DNA of 64,000 bases from Lichenostomus cassidix. Taxonomy: Eukaryota > Chordata > Aves > Passeriformes > Meliphagidae. Positions 49,764-63,256 of the stretch are shown piece by piece. A model generated the notes under the pieces. It saw only the letters and a program-made list of their open reading frames with translations, was not told the DNA's origin and ran no database searches. The stretch's first letter is position 1. Every line of letters begins with the position of its first letter. A program made the position numbers and the translations under genes. The stretch spans positions 12,489,762 to 12,553,761 of the forward strand of contig CM039183.1 in assembly GCA_008360975.2 (NCBI GenBank), given 5' to 3'.

Positions 49764-51257
49764 AATGTGTCAGTCCCATCAACTCCTTGTCTTCACCCAT
49801 GCCCAGTGTGGTCATTTCTGACAGCAGTAGCTGAGGAGCCTTGCCTTATTGTATTCTTCCTCTCAAGTCGCTGAGATCATCACTACTGTCTCTTTATGCT
49901 AATGAACAATAACTTTAATCTTGTTGTGACCAAAATACCTGTGCTCTGCAGAGTGTGTGGGACTGCTGTGTAATTTCCAGGGCACGTCCAACCCAGGTAC
50001 ATGGTGTGAGCCAGCATGCTGGCTGTGCCCAGGTCCAGGCATCTGCACTGCTCCAAGTGGCTGCTTCACACTGTGCTGCTTCCATGCACCTGGGATTCCT
50101 TTTATTCAAAGGCAGATCCTAATTACAGATGTTCATCTCCTACTTTTTTTTTTTTTTGTCTGCATATTTGACTTACAAATGGTGGGAGAAAGCTCATGGG
50201 CTTTTAATATCTGGTGAACATTCTTGATGCATTTTTAGTCACGGAAGAGTGGAGCTGTTGGCTTTCAGCAGCCATGTGTTGACTTGTTCTGGTTTGCAAG
50301 CCATATTTGGAAAAAATACCCCAAACTCTCAGTTTTCAGCATCCAACATTTTACTCCAGTTTTGGTTGCAGGAAGCATCTGGATTTATTCAAGATTTATT
50401 TTGTAGGTGAGTGTTTCAAAAAATCTCGTCCAGTAGTCCTATAAATTATATGCTCAGCTGCATGACCAAATCACCCACCATAAAACTGCATTCTGTGACA
50501 TGGTCAGTTGCTCATTTTTGTTTCTCCTTCTCCTTTTGCCATATTACTGCATTCATAAAACATAAATTAGTATCCTCACATTGTCAAAATCTGATTCAAT
50601 TACAGAAAGTTGACAGAAATTTCCACACTCACAAGCAGTGAGCCATGTCACTCAGAACATTTGGCCACACAATAACTTCACCCCTACTCCCTGCTCTTGC
50701 AGAATAAACACTTGCAGAATTTTAAAGACATGATAACTTATAGAAAATATTTTCTGTATCTTACAGCAGCATTATATGCTTTAAAAGAATTCCTGATCCA
50801 AAAGGACTAGTTAGAACAATCTATTACAGGGCAAGAAAGTAAAGTTTCCACACTTTCTACTTGTTTCACTATATCTTCAGAACAAGCTAAGCTATCAACA
50901 GTTTCCCTGTGGTCATCTGGATACACAAAGTAGGAACAAGGAGGCCCAAGTTAGAGCAAGTCAAGAGCTGCAGCTTAGAAGATCTGGTTTTCCTAGAAGT
51001 GATTTCTTTCCCCCCCCTACAATTTTATGCAAATGTCTCAATTTTCTGTGAAGGAGAAACTGTAATGTGGTCCTCTTGTGTGTATGAATTATGATTCAGC
51101 CTTTAATCACACCTCCTGTAGGACAACTTTCTGTTCTAGTAGAAAAGGTGAACAGTGCTTGATTACTTTTTAATGGGCACATGTACAATGATGGAAAACT
51201 ATTAATAATCCCATGGGTAGATTTGCCCATGGTGCTCCTCAATGCAGCATCTGAATG
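49764..51257. other. Non-coding, no recognisable feature
   Basis: Contains a T-run at 50144-50157 and a C-run at 51011-51017. No gene, RNA or dispersed repeat was recognised. Confidence 0.55.
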
Positions 51258-51365
51258 CCTTATAGATGTTAATTTTATCTTCAAATTAACCTGGAAGGTA
51301 AAGTCATGACAAAGTTCCTGTTTTACAGACTGGAAATTCAGATAAGAGTTTGAAGGCAAGAAGGT
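51258..51365 (-). repeat. L2/MIR-like 3' relic
   Basis: The order of short blocks follows the common 3' end shared by L2 and MIR elements in reverse orientation: 'ttaacctggaaggtaaag' (51287-51304) for 'aaccctgtgaggtaggta', then 'gttttacagactggaaa' (51321-51337) for 'ccattttacagatgaggaaa', 'cagataagag' for the 'cagagag' line, and 'gaaggcaagaaggtcccacc' for 'acttgcccaaggtcacac'. Divergence is high, as expected for a repeat over 100 million years old. It could be a chance resemblance. Confidence 0.4.
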
Positions 51366-54300
51366 CCCACCAATTGTTGGTCATTTATTCAACCAATATG
51401 AAACATCATCTGTTTCCAAAAGTGAGATGATGTTTTTGTTGCTCTCTGTTGGGTCTGTGGGTACTCAGCATTTCTGCCAATTAGATCCAGCGATTCTCAC
51501 GTGACTACTCAGGAAATGGTCACACACAGGTAAGTACATTTTCCTCAATTTCTTTATGTACTTAATTACTGCAGGCAAAGGTATTTAGGTACTTTGTGGA
51601 TCTCAGTGACTCCTCAGCAAACAATTGATTTTAAGTGATTTGCTTGATCTTGGTATAAATGCTTTGGCAGAAACATGCATGGAATCTGATTCCTTAGGAA
51701 AGCATTTACCTCATACCTCTCATACAATTGATTCTCCTTTTAACTCCTGCAGTCCTTCACTTTATTCTTCCCTGTGTGGTGTAGATGTGAGGAGGAGATG
51801 CATCTTTAACCACTCCAGTCACTGATCCATGCTTTGGGCAGCTCTCCCTGTTTCCAGCCCTTTTGCAGCTCCGTTGGAATGACAGGGACTGTGTGTGTCT
51901 TCCAGTTGGAGCCATCCCTGTGTGTCTGGAGGAGGTAGAACTGAGCCTGGCCTTGAGCAGGTGGAAGAAACAAGCTGAGTACAGTATATCTGGCATTTTC
52001 CAACCTGGGGTTTTATGGCTTTATAAAACATTTGCAGAGTGCTGTGCAGGGACTTTCAGTAGAGCTGACTGCCGCATAACTCGGAGCAGGGGAGAACATG
52101 ACAGACAGCATCTCAGCCCAGTGGAGCCTCTAAAAGTGCCTTTATGGCCAACAAAACCCGAGTTTTCATGATCTCTCATGAAAACCATCTCATGAGTTTT
52201 AGCCTTCTGTGTATTACTTTCAAAATGCTAAAAAGGCACAGTGGCCATACCTTGTTTATATAATTTACATGGACTAGACAAGCCATGGCAAAGCTGAGCA
52301 ACAGTGGCCTCTCTCGTGGGAAAACATTTTTCCCTGCTGTGGGTGCTGGACTTGCAGACACCAGCCAAGCTCAAAGGTATTTCTAGAAGAAAAAAAAAAT
52401 TGTCAATAGAGTTAATGGTACAATGAACTGAGACAGCAATGATGGAAAAGGCAGACAGAAAATAATTAGTGGCAGGACAGCTACAGGAGATGAAGCGATA
52501 AAATGTGAAGAAGCAGCAGGGAAGCACCTTGCTTGAGACTGGGTCTGTGAAGAAAAGCAAAGTAAATATTGGGATTGGAGAGGGAAAGTAAAAAGTCTGA
52601 GAAATGGAAAGGAAGATTGGTGGACAGCAGATTATTTGGGAATTTGTTTGTGGAAGAAGACTAAGACCCCCAAAAAGCAGCAGGAAGGTGGCTGTGGCAT
52701 ATAGATGAGTGGTAGTCCCAGGAGCTTTGTATGTTGTATAAGCAACACAGAGACAGTCTGCATGGAGACAATGGATAAGACTTAATAATATTTGTTATTT
52801 AGCAGTAGACTTCACCCCCAAAGCCTCAGTTTGTTCAAAGTAAGCTATGGAAAAAAGATTTTTAGACAGATTTTAAAATGATATTTTAAAGCAAACTATG
52901 TCATTCTAATGAAGTCAGACAGATCACTCAGGCAAAATACGACAGTGATTAAATTTTTTTTTATTGTATGCCTTTCATCAGGCTTGCAGGCTACAGATGC
53001 ATGCAAATAAAGCATCAATTTTGTTTCAGTCTCCCAGATATAAAAATGAAGTTCCCATCTGCCACCTTGTGCTTTTCTCTGATTTTCATTTATCCCAGTC
53101 TTATCCCAGTCTGAACTGAACACCACTATCTCCACATAAATGGAGGAAGAGAGCTCATTCAAGCTCTTCCCTTTCCTGACCCCACCTGCCAGAATCTTTG
53201 TGATATTTATGCTCCTGTTTCTCCTTGGAAGCTCGCTTTGGAAGGACAATATGGGTTGGTCTAACCTTCCTTTGACAGCAAATCTTTAGTTTAGTGGAGC
53301 CACAATTCCTTGCTTATTTCAGGCAGCAATCCATTGCACCAGGCACTAGGTTGAAGACTTAAAATGAGTAGGCTTCCCATGAAACCATTTTAGCTCTGTT
53401 AATATATCTCAGAAAGATGCTGAGCTGACCACAACAGGTGGAGATCCAGCTCAAAGGAGGAGGAAGGAATACTTTTATCAGCCAGACCAGGAAGATAAAC
53501 CTCTCACTTGGCTTGGCATAGACAGTCCAGGAGATCTGCTGGGCCTCTCTGGAATCTCCTGGAGGCTTCTGCAGGGATTTTAATGGTGACAGTGCTGGGA
53601 CTGTGTGGGACTGTGTGTGCTCTGCTCTTACCCTTGCCTCGTGGGGCATAGTTCCTGCCTGGTGCTCCAGCAGGGATTCCTACTTCTTCCAGGGAAGCAA
53701 CCAACAGCCCCTGAGTTCTTAAAAACAGGCATGGGATGTTTTTGAGTGATAAATGTCAGTGTTGCAAGAATAGGTGTCTGAATATTTTTGTGGTTTTGGT
53801 GGTTACTTTCACCATGTTGCACTAACTTGTAGCTTAGAAATGTCATGTCTCTTATTGACAAAAAAGACAGTTCTGAATATTTTCTTTTTAAAGGCAGAGC
53901 ACTATAATATCCAGACCATTATCTGATTTTGGTGTGTTTTTACCTCAAGATCCTATATTGTGTACATCCACATGAGTTGGATGCTTTTCATTACTGAGTG
54001 CTCCATGAACTGGGTATTTTTAGAGGACAACCTGCTGTTCATCCTAGGTTGTTTTCAAGCTCCTTTCTCTAAGCCAATCCTGTCAAATTGTGTTGAGCAC
54101 AATGACTGTTACCTTATATCTGTAAAATTGGTTATTTTTTGTTCCTCATAGCAAAGTTTGGTTTAAAAGAAAAGGTGATGGGGGTTGGGGGTGATGGGAA
54201 GATGCATTATTTGAGGCCTGAGAAATCTGTGAGTAAGGTTGAGCACAGTGGTGGTGCCTGTAACCTGTGAAAGCACTTTCACCAACAGTTTACCCCCAGT

Positions 54301-57282
54301 GCCTGTGGAAACAAATCCTATTCAGTATGATATATGAAAGCATAACTCTCTGTAGTAAAGGAATCAATGGAAGCATTCATATAATAGATGACTCTTCAAG
54401 GCTTGTGCAGTCTGCTGCTCAAACATAATTGGCATCTATGTAATAAAATACTGAGCACCCAGGGAAATGTCTGGGATGTTTATGAGTCATCACGTGGTTC
54501 ATTACAGAAGACTGACACAGAACTATGTAAAGCAGAACAGGCTAACTGGCACCTGAGTTAGTGGTATGGTGTTTAATACTGTGGTAAAAAATACACAGAT
54601 TTTAGGCTTTCTGTGTGTTTCACTAATGTACCATCCAAATCAGTTATTAGGGGTCTGGTGGGTGTAACAGAGCATCAGATTGGCAAGCCAGTGTTTTTGC
54701 ATGGAATCCTTAAGCCACTGCTCCACGATGCAGATGCAAAATCCAGGCTTTGAAGTGCAGCCTTGCTGACAGGCAGAACTGAGCCACAGTTGCACAGTGC
54801 CTTTGTACAATGTGGGCTTTTCTGAATGGAGCCTGTCTTTTGCTCTGTGCCTACATAATGTTTAGCACAGCTGGGAGTCCTTATCTCAGCCAAAGGCCTC
54901 TCTGGATGCTGCTGCAAAGGAAATAATAATATATTTGTCAGCTGCATGTATTAAGCATGTTAATAAATGCCCTGTTTATAAAAAGGACCTGCTTGCTTGG
55001 CATTTGAACAGACTTGCAGCCTCTTGATCTTATCCTGCAGTTCTTGGGCTCTGTCTTTTTAGAGAACTATGGTAAAATAACTCTTCCAAGAGCTCTCTAA
55101 AATCATGACACCACTGTCTCTAGCACTGAAAAACAAGTTTAAAACAGCTGTGGTCTGACAGTGTAATGCTGGTTGCACTGTAGACACATTAATGTTAAAT
55201 GTTGAGCTTGCCCTGTGAGATGCTTCTCACACACAGAGTAAGGAATTGTGTATGCTGAGCTACCAGAACACTCTTCTTGTTTCATCTTGACTGTCTAGTT
55301 TAAGTCACCTTTCATTCAACTGATTTTTTTGAGTGAAGGAAGAGAAAGCAAATGAGTCCATCTCCCCCCTGCAGTAGAAACCAAGTGTGTGCAATGCTGT
55401 CTAGCAAAAAGCAGAAGCCAGAAGTTCATATTGGGTTTGTTTGTTTCCCACAGCAAATGGGAAAACCTGAATGGTGTTCTGCCTTTTGGTGTTGCATTAA
55501 CACATTCTACATTTTTAAATTTTATTTTCCTTCATCGCTTTTCTCTCTCTTCTGTTTTGATTGTGGGATGGGTCAATTTGTATCAGAGCTTTGAGCCTTC
55601 AATTTCACTAGAAAAATTCTCTCTCATTTGGCTATGGTCCTGTAAATCAGGCTTTGCTCCTTTGTCCTGTAGAGGTGGTTGGTATTTCTGTATTCTGGGT
55701 TATTCTGGGAATGTGGGTAGATGGGTCTGTGACAAGGGGAGAGACTGAGAGATATTGATCAGGATTTCCCTCATTCTTAACAGTAACTCTCCAACATGTG
55801 ATTTTGGACAGTTGAGCCAAGTTTTCAAAGTGAGTAAACACAAGCAGAATTCCTGACAATCAGGAAAAAAAATTGATTTAGGGGATTGTATGGTTCTTGC
55901 CCTCTGAGACATGAAAATTAGAACTGATGTTTCAGAGCTAAAGACATAGAAATGGGGAAAAACCCCTCATGATTTAAAAAAAATTATCATCCATCTGTGG
56001 AAAATACTGTTAAATCTTTCAGAATGGAAGGATGGTACCCATGGTACCAAGCTGCTCAAGGATGTGGTGGGAATGCAGGAAAGCAGATGGAGAGAGATTC
56101 CCTAGGCTATAACTCCTGTGCTTTATATCAATGCTGAGGTACAATGAGACTTAGGAACAGTAAAAAGGAAATAAAAAAGTGCTATTTAGATGGGAAAAGA
56201 TTATCTGCTTAGACTGCTCCTGGGTAATTAAAACCTGCCAGGATAACTCTAGGCCTCAGATAGAGTGGGAGGGGAATACAGAGAAAGCTCCAGCAGATTA
56301 AATCAGTCTGAATCTGGGTCTTTGCTACAGTCCAGGTCCCTTGCTGGGATGCAACTCCTCTAAACTCCACTGACCTCAGAGACCTAAACATTTCATCAAG
56401 ACTTAAATTTAGAGTCACATGAGGCTTTCTGGGGAAGGTTTATAGCTCTCTGTTGGGAGGTAGACTCCACAGTCAGCTTCCTGGTGCTGAGGAATTGCCA
56501 AACCTGATCCAAAGGAGGTCATTGTATCTGGCTGACATGAAACCATTACTTTCAGTCCTCCCACGTGGAGTTGGAAGTTCCAACCATTTAACACTACATG
56601 CTTTCAGCTCTTCAAACCTCCGGGCTATAGAGAATTCATGTGAAAATATGCCAGCAGAACTTCTCTTGGGACTTCCTGATTTTCTCTAGCGCGGAATGTA
56701 TTCTAAGAATAGGTAATTGATAGCAGCATATTCCTTTGGGGGCAAATGTAAAATGAGAAGTGTCGCAAGAAAAGTGAAAATAAAGTGAAAATAAAATATT
56801 TGGAATCTCAGCACAGATTTGGTATGGATTTTATCCCGAGATAATTTTGTATATTTGGGCTGTTCTTATTTACTCAGGAGTGATTTGTGTGGGTCTAGCA
56901 GAAAAATGGAGTTAAGAAAATGAAGGTTGGAAAGTTAGTTTTTCCTTAAGCAGCTGCATAAAATGGTGATTAATCTACAGGTCAGAATAGAGTCCTGACT
57001 ATTTTCCTTTACATTTTAGGCTTTGAACAGAAATTAACAGATATATATTCATTATTTGACTTTTGTAGCAAAAATAAAAGTAAGATGAAGATCTTTTCTA
57101 TAGGTAGTCTTTTACTAAGGTTGTTTTCCCAGTGATATTAGAGATATATTATTCATTTTATGGTGTTACTTTCATGGCCACATGTGTGGCAATATGACTC
57201 AGCTAATAAATACCTTTACAGCAGAAGTGAAAATATGTAATACCTATTGCTGTGTGCTTAACTGTAGAGAAGTGTAGGTTGG
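51366..57282. other. Long non-coding stretch
   Basis: About 5.9 kb with no recognised dispersed repeat. It contains minor simple features: an A-run at 52389-52398, an 11-bp tandem duplication ('ttatcccagtc') at 53090-53111, and a G-rich run at 54180-54198. Several opposed open frames (for example minus strand 52896-53249, 117 codons) have no recognisable domain. Confidence 0.5.
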
Positions 57283-57300
57283 TTTTTTTTTTTTTTTTTT
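57283..57300. repeat. T18 homopolymer
   Basis: Uninterrupted run of 18 T. No complementary polyadenylation signal lies to its right, so it is not evidently the tail of a minus-strand retrocopy. Confidence 0.95.
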
Positions 57301-59100
57301 AGTAAATGACAAATTGCCATTGTTTTTCTCTTCATCATTTGCTCTCCCAACCTAGAAAATGTGGAATGAGTAGCACACTTTCCCTCTGGATTTTAAGAAT
57401 GAGAATTGTGCAAATTGCACAAATTATCTAGTGAAAAGATGTTGGCTATATTTTTGAAAATGCTAAAATGTTCTTTATGGATTGTTAAAGCCTTGACAAA
57501 AATTACCATTGCACACTTCATTTCTTTAGAAGTGGATGACACAGCATTTTCTAGCAAGCAGATTTCATGTCAAGTCTTGCTAAAAATTTAGTTTAAAAGT
57601 ACCAAAAACCCCTTTCCTCGTATTGTTTAATTCATTAGCCAACCTATGGGAAGGATTCAGAAATGGGTAGAGAGAGATATTTCCTAATATTACATTTTGT
57701 TCTGAGTTCTTGGACAAGTAAAATCTGATTTTTGTCTACCACTTGTTCTTATGAAGAGATTTTAAGATATAAATTGATGGTTTGGGACCCAGTCCTGTCC
57801 CCTGAACAGCAAGGGCAGAGCTGGCAGCAAACAGGAGACTGAGCCCTGCAGCCTTGGTCATCTTTGTGCTGCTATTGTCACATCTCTGGTGCAGTGACAA
57901 AGGCAGGTCTGAGAGCAGCAGTGTGGGGTGGAATTGGGAAGGGGTTCCAGGTCTGAGGATATGTTCATGTTCATCTTTAGTATGTTTTCTTGTGTGAATA
58001 CAGAGTGAGGCATAACTGGAGGAGCTGTTGGGGACAATAAGCTGATTTGGTTTTCCGTGGGCTTGGAGGGACTTTGTTTCTGCTTAGTCAAGAGTGGTGT
58101 GCCTTAAAAGTCATAAATTATGAAGTCACAGGCCTACAAGTAGCTGGGATTATCTTTTATTCAGCATTTCCCTGCGATGCCATAACTCAGTGCAGCAGAT
58201 AGTTGTTGGCTCTGCTCTCCTCGGTGTTGTTCCCTCTGTGGCACAAAAAGGACCTCACTGATGGGAAACAACGTCTTTTTTGCTGCTTGGCAGTAAGAGA
58301 TTGCCTTGTGCATAGTCCTTGATAGTCTGCTTCCTGCCAAGTGTGGTAGGTTTTGTGTTTTCAAAAGAGGGATTTGTTCTTTTGACTGATTTTTCAGTGT
58401 CTAGCTTCTCCACATTGCTCCTTCCTCAGCTTATTGCTAATCCTCATGTATTCAAACCTTGGCTTCCTTGGGGGAAGGATGACATATAGCTCTTGTGCTG
58501 TTTTCTTATTTATTTATTTATTTTTATTGCTTCTACAACTTGCTGCACCCTGAACAAATCAGATGCTGTGCAATTATACATCTTGCATCTCTGCTAGCAT
58601 TCCCCTCAAGTGTGCCTGCAAAGCCCTTTTCCAAAAAATTTCCATGCAGCCAAATTCTCCCTACATGCCTCCAGAGTAAGGGAAGCACTGTGAGACCTGT
58701 GCAAAATGCCTCTTGCAGCTATAGATAATTTCTGCAAATCCTACATCTGCTGTGGTCACTGATCTTGGGGTCCATTCACACGCCAGACTGATTTGCCTCT
58801 GCCAAAATGGAGTGAAATGTCATTTCCGGTGACTCTTCTTCTTTTTCTCAGTAACTCAGTCTAACGTAAGAGAAAGTCTTGTGAAACTTAATTGTGACTC
58901 CAGCCTCAGTTCAAGAACACCTTTTAATTGGTTTCTCTGGGACTTCAAAATTATTTCCTGCAGTTAATTGTTGAAGTGAGGAAAAATACTATAGGATTTC
59001 ATGGATGCTTAATGGACATGTTCTAGAAAGTCAGACATGAATAATCCCACAGCTTGTGCCATTCTCTAATTTTTCTTTTTATACTTTCTCTTGTAAAAAG
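57301..59100. other. Non-coding; short TTTA repeat
   Basis: A (TTTA)n-like tract lies at 58505-58526. Otherwise AT-rich DNA with no gene or dispersed repeat recognised. A minus-strand frame at 57858-58091 is Ser/Pro/Thr-rich and resembles nothing known to me. Confidence 0.5.
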
Positions 59101-59137
59101 TTCTTTTTTTTTTTTTTTCTTTTTTTTTTTCTTTTTT
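59101..59137. repeat. T-rich pyrimidine tract
   Basis: Thirty-seven bases composed almost wholly of T with four interspersed C. Pure pyrimidine on the plus strand. Probably an expanded and mutated homopolymer. Confidence 0.9.
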
Positions 59138-59861
59138 GCCCCTCTGGCTTGATGCACCATTTCCATTCAGGGGTCAAATACAAAGCAGGCAGCCTCTACT
59201 TTCCAAAGATCTTCTAGGATTCTGGTTAAAACAACTGGTGAATAGTTCTGCACAATACACTGAGGCAGCTTTCCACAAACCATCAGGAAGAGCTCCAAGA
59301 GAGGCACTGAAGGAGTGTGGATCAGCTTGAAAATCTCGGATATTAACACTGGATACGATGTCTATCTTCTTCTCCCTCTTAAACAGTCACAAAGCCATTA
59401 AAAGTCAGTTTGCTTCCCAGCAGAAGTGGTTGTGTTTCAGAAATGAGAGGAACAATCGCTGCGTGCAGTTGGCAGATGAGTTTCTAATGTGCTTGGGGAT
59501 TCTTTTCCATGCTGTAAATTCAAATTACATCTCATCATGCGCCTAGTTAAAGAACAGAATGTGTCACAATAGAGAAAGGGAAAACCAGGGACAGATTGTG
59601 ATCCTGTTGGCAATTATGGAAGTCTAGACTACTTCGCTGTCATTTCCCATCCCAGGGTGAATGAAAGCAGGGTGGGGGTCTGCTGGGGAAAAAAACAAAC
59701 AAACAAACTTCTCATACTCATCTTGCACAATTTATGAGAGAGCACTCCTTATATTTCAAGTGTTTAAGCACAAGGAGCAAAGCAAATATGTAAACACAAA
59801 CATAGGAAACAAGTCAAAAATGTAGCAGTTTATTTTAATTTTTGGATTTGTCATGGTTTCT
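59138..59861. other. Non-coding; short CAAA repeat
   Basis: An A-run with (CAAA)n occurs at 59690-59707. No gene or dispersed repeat was recognised. Confidence 0.55.
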
Positions 59862-59930
59862 TTTCATAGAAGCATAGAATGCTTTGGGTTGAAGGGACCC
59901 TAAAGATCATTTAGGTCCAGATTCTGGCGA
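59862..59930 (-). repeat. CR1 3'-terminal fragment, minus strand
   Basis: In reverse this reads the terminal CR1 block: the plus-strand text 'catagaagcatagaatgctt' then 'tgggttgaagggaccctaaa' and 'gatcatttaggtcca' corresponds to the complement of 'tggaactagatgatctttaaggtcccttccaaccca'. Homology may continue weakly to about 59960. The rest of the element is absent. Confidence 0.8.
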
Positions 59931-60589
59931 TGCTGTTTTGTCTCTAAGCCCCCAGGCAGGGGGTCAGGAGGGAAATTTACTTGTCTTGTGTCACCTGCCA
60001 CGCTTGATGAACATGTAATATTAATTAGCTTTTAATAAAAACACTTAACGTATGTTCCCTGAACACTGTCATGAAATAGAAGCTAAACTCATATTCCAAG
60101 TAATAACGAGGGATGTAGAGACCTGAAGAAATGTCAGAATCTAAATCTAACTGAATCCTCAGGGTGTATCAAGAATTGTAGCGAGCACATGTTCCCTACA
60201 GCTTCTCCATAATTTTTTAATCTTTCATTAATCATGCCTAGCTTTATTATTATCATCTCTGTGCAAACCCTGGTGTGTTCATATGTGAAATAGACTTTTG
60301 TGTAGCAGACTGTATTATTTACTATGCATGGAATTATGAGTTTGTTTGTTTGTGTCATCTCGGGAATGAGCATGTCACTTCTCCCGGGCATTTGGTGGCA
60401 TAAAGCCATTAAAATGCACCAGCAATGACCCCTGGTGCTTTACAAAAGGAAGCGATAAAAACTTTCTTGTCATCTTTAAGTGGCAGGGGAATTTAGGTAT
60501 GTTATCCAGAATGCAATTATTCAGCTTGGAGCAGAGCCAAGGCAGTGAGACTAACAATGTGTTTAATCTTATGAAAAGATGGCATGGGA
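59931..60589. other. Non-coding, no recognisable feature
   Basis: AT-rich, with a short (TTTG)n at 60341-60353. No gene was recognised. Confidence 0.55.
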
Positions 60590-61075
60590 TCTTTAATGAC
60601 CATGTTTTGTTGCTATCTCGGATTTATGATGTCTCCCAGAGACAGTTCTCGCGGTGTCGCGCTCAAAAGACATAATTAGAAAATCCGTAACTCTGCTGAG
60701 CTTTGTTTCAACTGGTCTTTTTGAGAGAGATGTGCATTTATTCAGCTTTATTTCTAATCTGCTCAGGGCAGCCCTGTGATGTCGGGGAGCCAGCCTTGGG
60801 AGGAAGCAGCTGCTCCGACCCCACGCCATGCATTGATGGGGAAGCTGTTTCCCTGACAACGGCGGCGATGAGAAGCCAGAGAGCAGCTCCTTTCCAGTTT
60901 GTGTTTCTTTTTCACTCGCTGTTACAGGCACTCATTAGCTTCTGAGGAAGAATCGGAGAGCTCCCATCAATCCAAACTAAAGCCAAGTGGAACGGTGGAA
61001 ATGTCATCACATTTTCAAGATTTTCAAGGTTGTGAGCTTCTGAAGCTTGCTGTTATCAACATTAATTTTTTACTT
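60590..61075. promoter_or_regulatory. Candidate conserved regulatory element with CpGs
   Basis: The region keeps many CpGs in an otherwise CpG-poor window: 60619, 60650, 60652, 60658 and 60660 ('ctcgcggtgtcgcgctc'), then 60687, 60783, 60816, 60824, 60860, 60863, 60866 and 60918. A 'cataattaga' homeodomain site (60671-60680) follows directly. Sequence complexity is high and no repeat is recognised. Opposed frames (112 codons minus, 80 plus) show no domain. Together this resembles a conserved enhancer or a weak CpG-rich element near a developmental gene. It is the best such candidate after 19.3-20.1 kb, but without an alignment it remains an impression. Confidence 0.33.
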
Positions 61076-63256
61076 TAAAGTATTACCAAACCAAGATTTA
61101 TTTTGCCCCCACCCGGGATTTATTCATGGCACTGTATCAAAACAAAGAAATGAGGTAAAAGAGTAAAAATTACTGCACCAGTTTTGCTCCACACTTTGTG
61201 CAGGATGCCTTTGTGTGTGCAAGAATGCAGTTAAAGGGAGGGTTTGTGACTCAGTTAGGGCTGGAGAGCTGGTGGACATGGTGAAATACATATCTGCCTT
61301 TTTATTAAACCCCTGACATTTTGGATTTCCTCAGGAAAAAGAGAAGCTGAGAGACAAGAGAAGGAGGTGACAGCCAGGCTGGCACAGGAAGCTGACAGCA
61401 AAGGCATGCTGGTGTTTTGATGCCTGTGCAAATAAGACCTGTGAGTTTGAGTCCACTGTGCCTCACATAAACTCTCACCTGGGAAACTGTCATTTTTCTG
61501 ACATTTTGCAAATGTTTTTTTCCTTGAATATCTAGAGAAAATGACTGCATGAGTTGCAGGGCGATAATCAAGAGTCCAGAATTTTTTAACTTAGGGGAAG
61601 ACACCCTGGATTTATTCTGTTAGGTGTAAGAAAAGCTCAATTTCTTGTTTTGTTGTGTTTAAGTTAATTAATACAGATACGTGACAAGAAAACAGTGAAC
61701 TCAGGAATTACTAAATCAATAATTCAGCAAAACATAAGCCAGAATTCTTATTTTATACCCATACAAAAAATCTGAGTAATTTAATACATTAATTCATAAA
61801 ATTAGGAGCAATTTTTTTTGTAAAAGAATGGCATTACCACAAAAGTTTTATGAGGCTTTGAAGATTCCCTGTGACCCTCCTGAGGGATTTGTGTAACAGA
61901 GGTTTTTGTGAGAGGAGCCTGGTCCAGTATGTCTGGTATGAGTGTGTCATAGATCAATGCACTTCTAAAATACAGCCTGGATTTCTGCCAGTTCCTGAGA
62001 TAATTTAAAATTCTGGGCAGAGTGTAAGATGTTGCTGACTGACTAGGTAGCATGAAATGCAGGGAATATACACAGATATCCAAAACTTGAGTCTTAACCC
62101 TCCAAAAGAGTTATCCATTTGTAAACTGAACAAGCAAGTTATAGCTATGAATAGGCAGCATAAAGCTGTCATTTTTATAAAAGAACTTTTTTTTCCAAAA
62201 GCTCAGTGCCTTTAAATGTTATTGTAATTACAAGCTATAAATCTTAATAATGACCATCATCTTGTTGTAGGCAATGCAAACACAGAATATTTTAATGTCT
62301 CAGCAGTTACTGCTGTTGCAGATGCTCTGAGCAGATCACTGATCTTCAGTCTTTGGAGGCGGGTAAAGCCTGGGCTATGGCATTTATTTATTAATTTTCC
62401 CTAGAAACTGTTAAGGCTGCAGAATGGGTGCATATGAGAGGCTGCCTGATGTTGGATTACAACATGACAAATTTTCATGCAACATCAGGCTCAATTCATG
62501 TGAAACTAAAGCTCTTAAAGCCAGCATGTGCTGATCTCCTTCAGGAAGGGTGGCATCCATCCTCCTGCCCAACATGTAAATTGGCTGCAGTGTCATTCCA
62601 TGAGCAGGCATTTTTCAGGCTCATGCTTTTGGTTGGCAGAGGCTTGGTAAGGAAGGATAACTCCCAATTAGCTGTATTCAGCTGGGGGGCTGTCTGCTGA
62701 GGTGGGGTCAGAGAGGGCCATGTTGTTAGGATGTGGTTGCTGTTCCCTGCAGCAGCTCGAGTCTGTGAAAACAAAAAGCAGCATTTGAACAAGGGAGAAA
62801 ATAAATCGAGGAAGCTAGTGGTCAACATCTGAGCAGCAAGATGTTAAACATAAGCATTAACCTTTTATTCTCATGGCTGTGGCATTTTTTTCAGTGTAGT
62901 ACAAGGCCTTCTCAGTAGCCTGCTATTGCTTTGGTTTTGTTTTAGCTACAGTGTTTTAACACATACTTATCTGGGTGATGGGATAACACATTTTTCCTTC
63001 TCAAGTCCAGATATTGTTTTTTGTTTTACTTCCAGTAGCCTCTCTACAGATGCAGAGACAAGTCTGATGGGTTTTTTTTCCGACCTCTTTGAAGGTTTTC
63101 CCCAAATAAAAACTACAAATGTGTTTGGTTTCCTCTTCAGCACCCTTATGCCTGACAAACTGTGCTACCAAATTAAATGTGATTGATAAAACCCTTCATA
63201 AAAAGGTAAACAAAATGTGTTACTTGAAAGTCTTCCAAATTCTGTGCTCTGATCCT
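61076..63256. other. Non-coding, no recognisable feature
   Basis: AT-rich DNA with no recognised repeats. Opposed frames at 62411-62828 show no domains. Confidence 0.55.

Noticed and set aside
54180..54198. Possible G-quadruplex
   Set aside because: Only three runs of three or more G are present, one short of the minimum for a standard intramolecular quadruplex.
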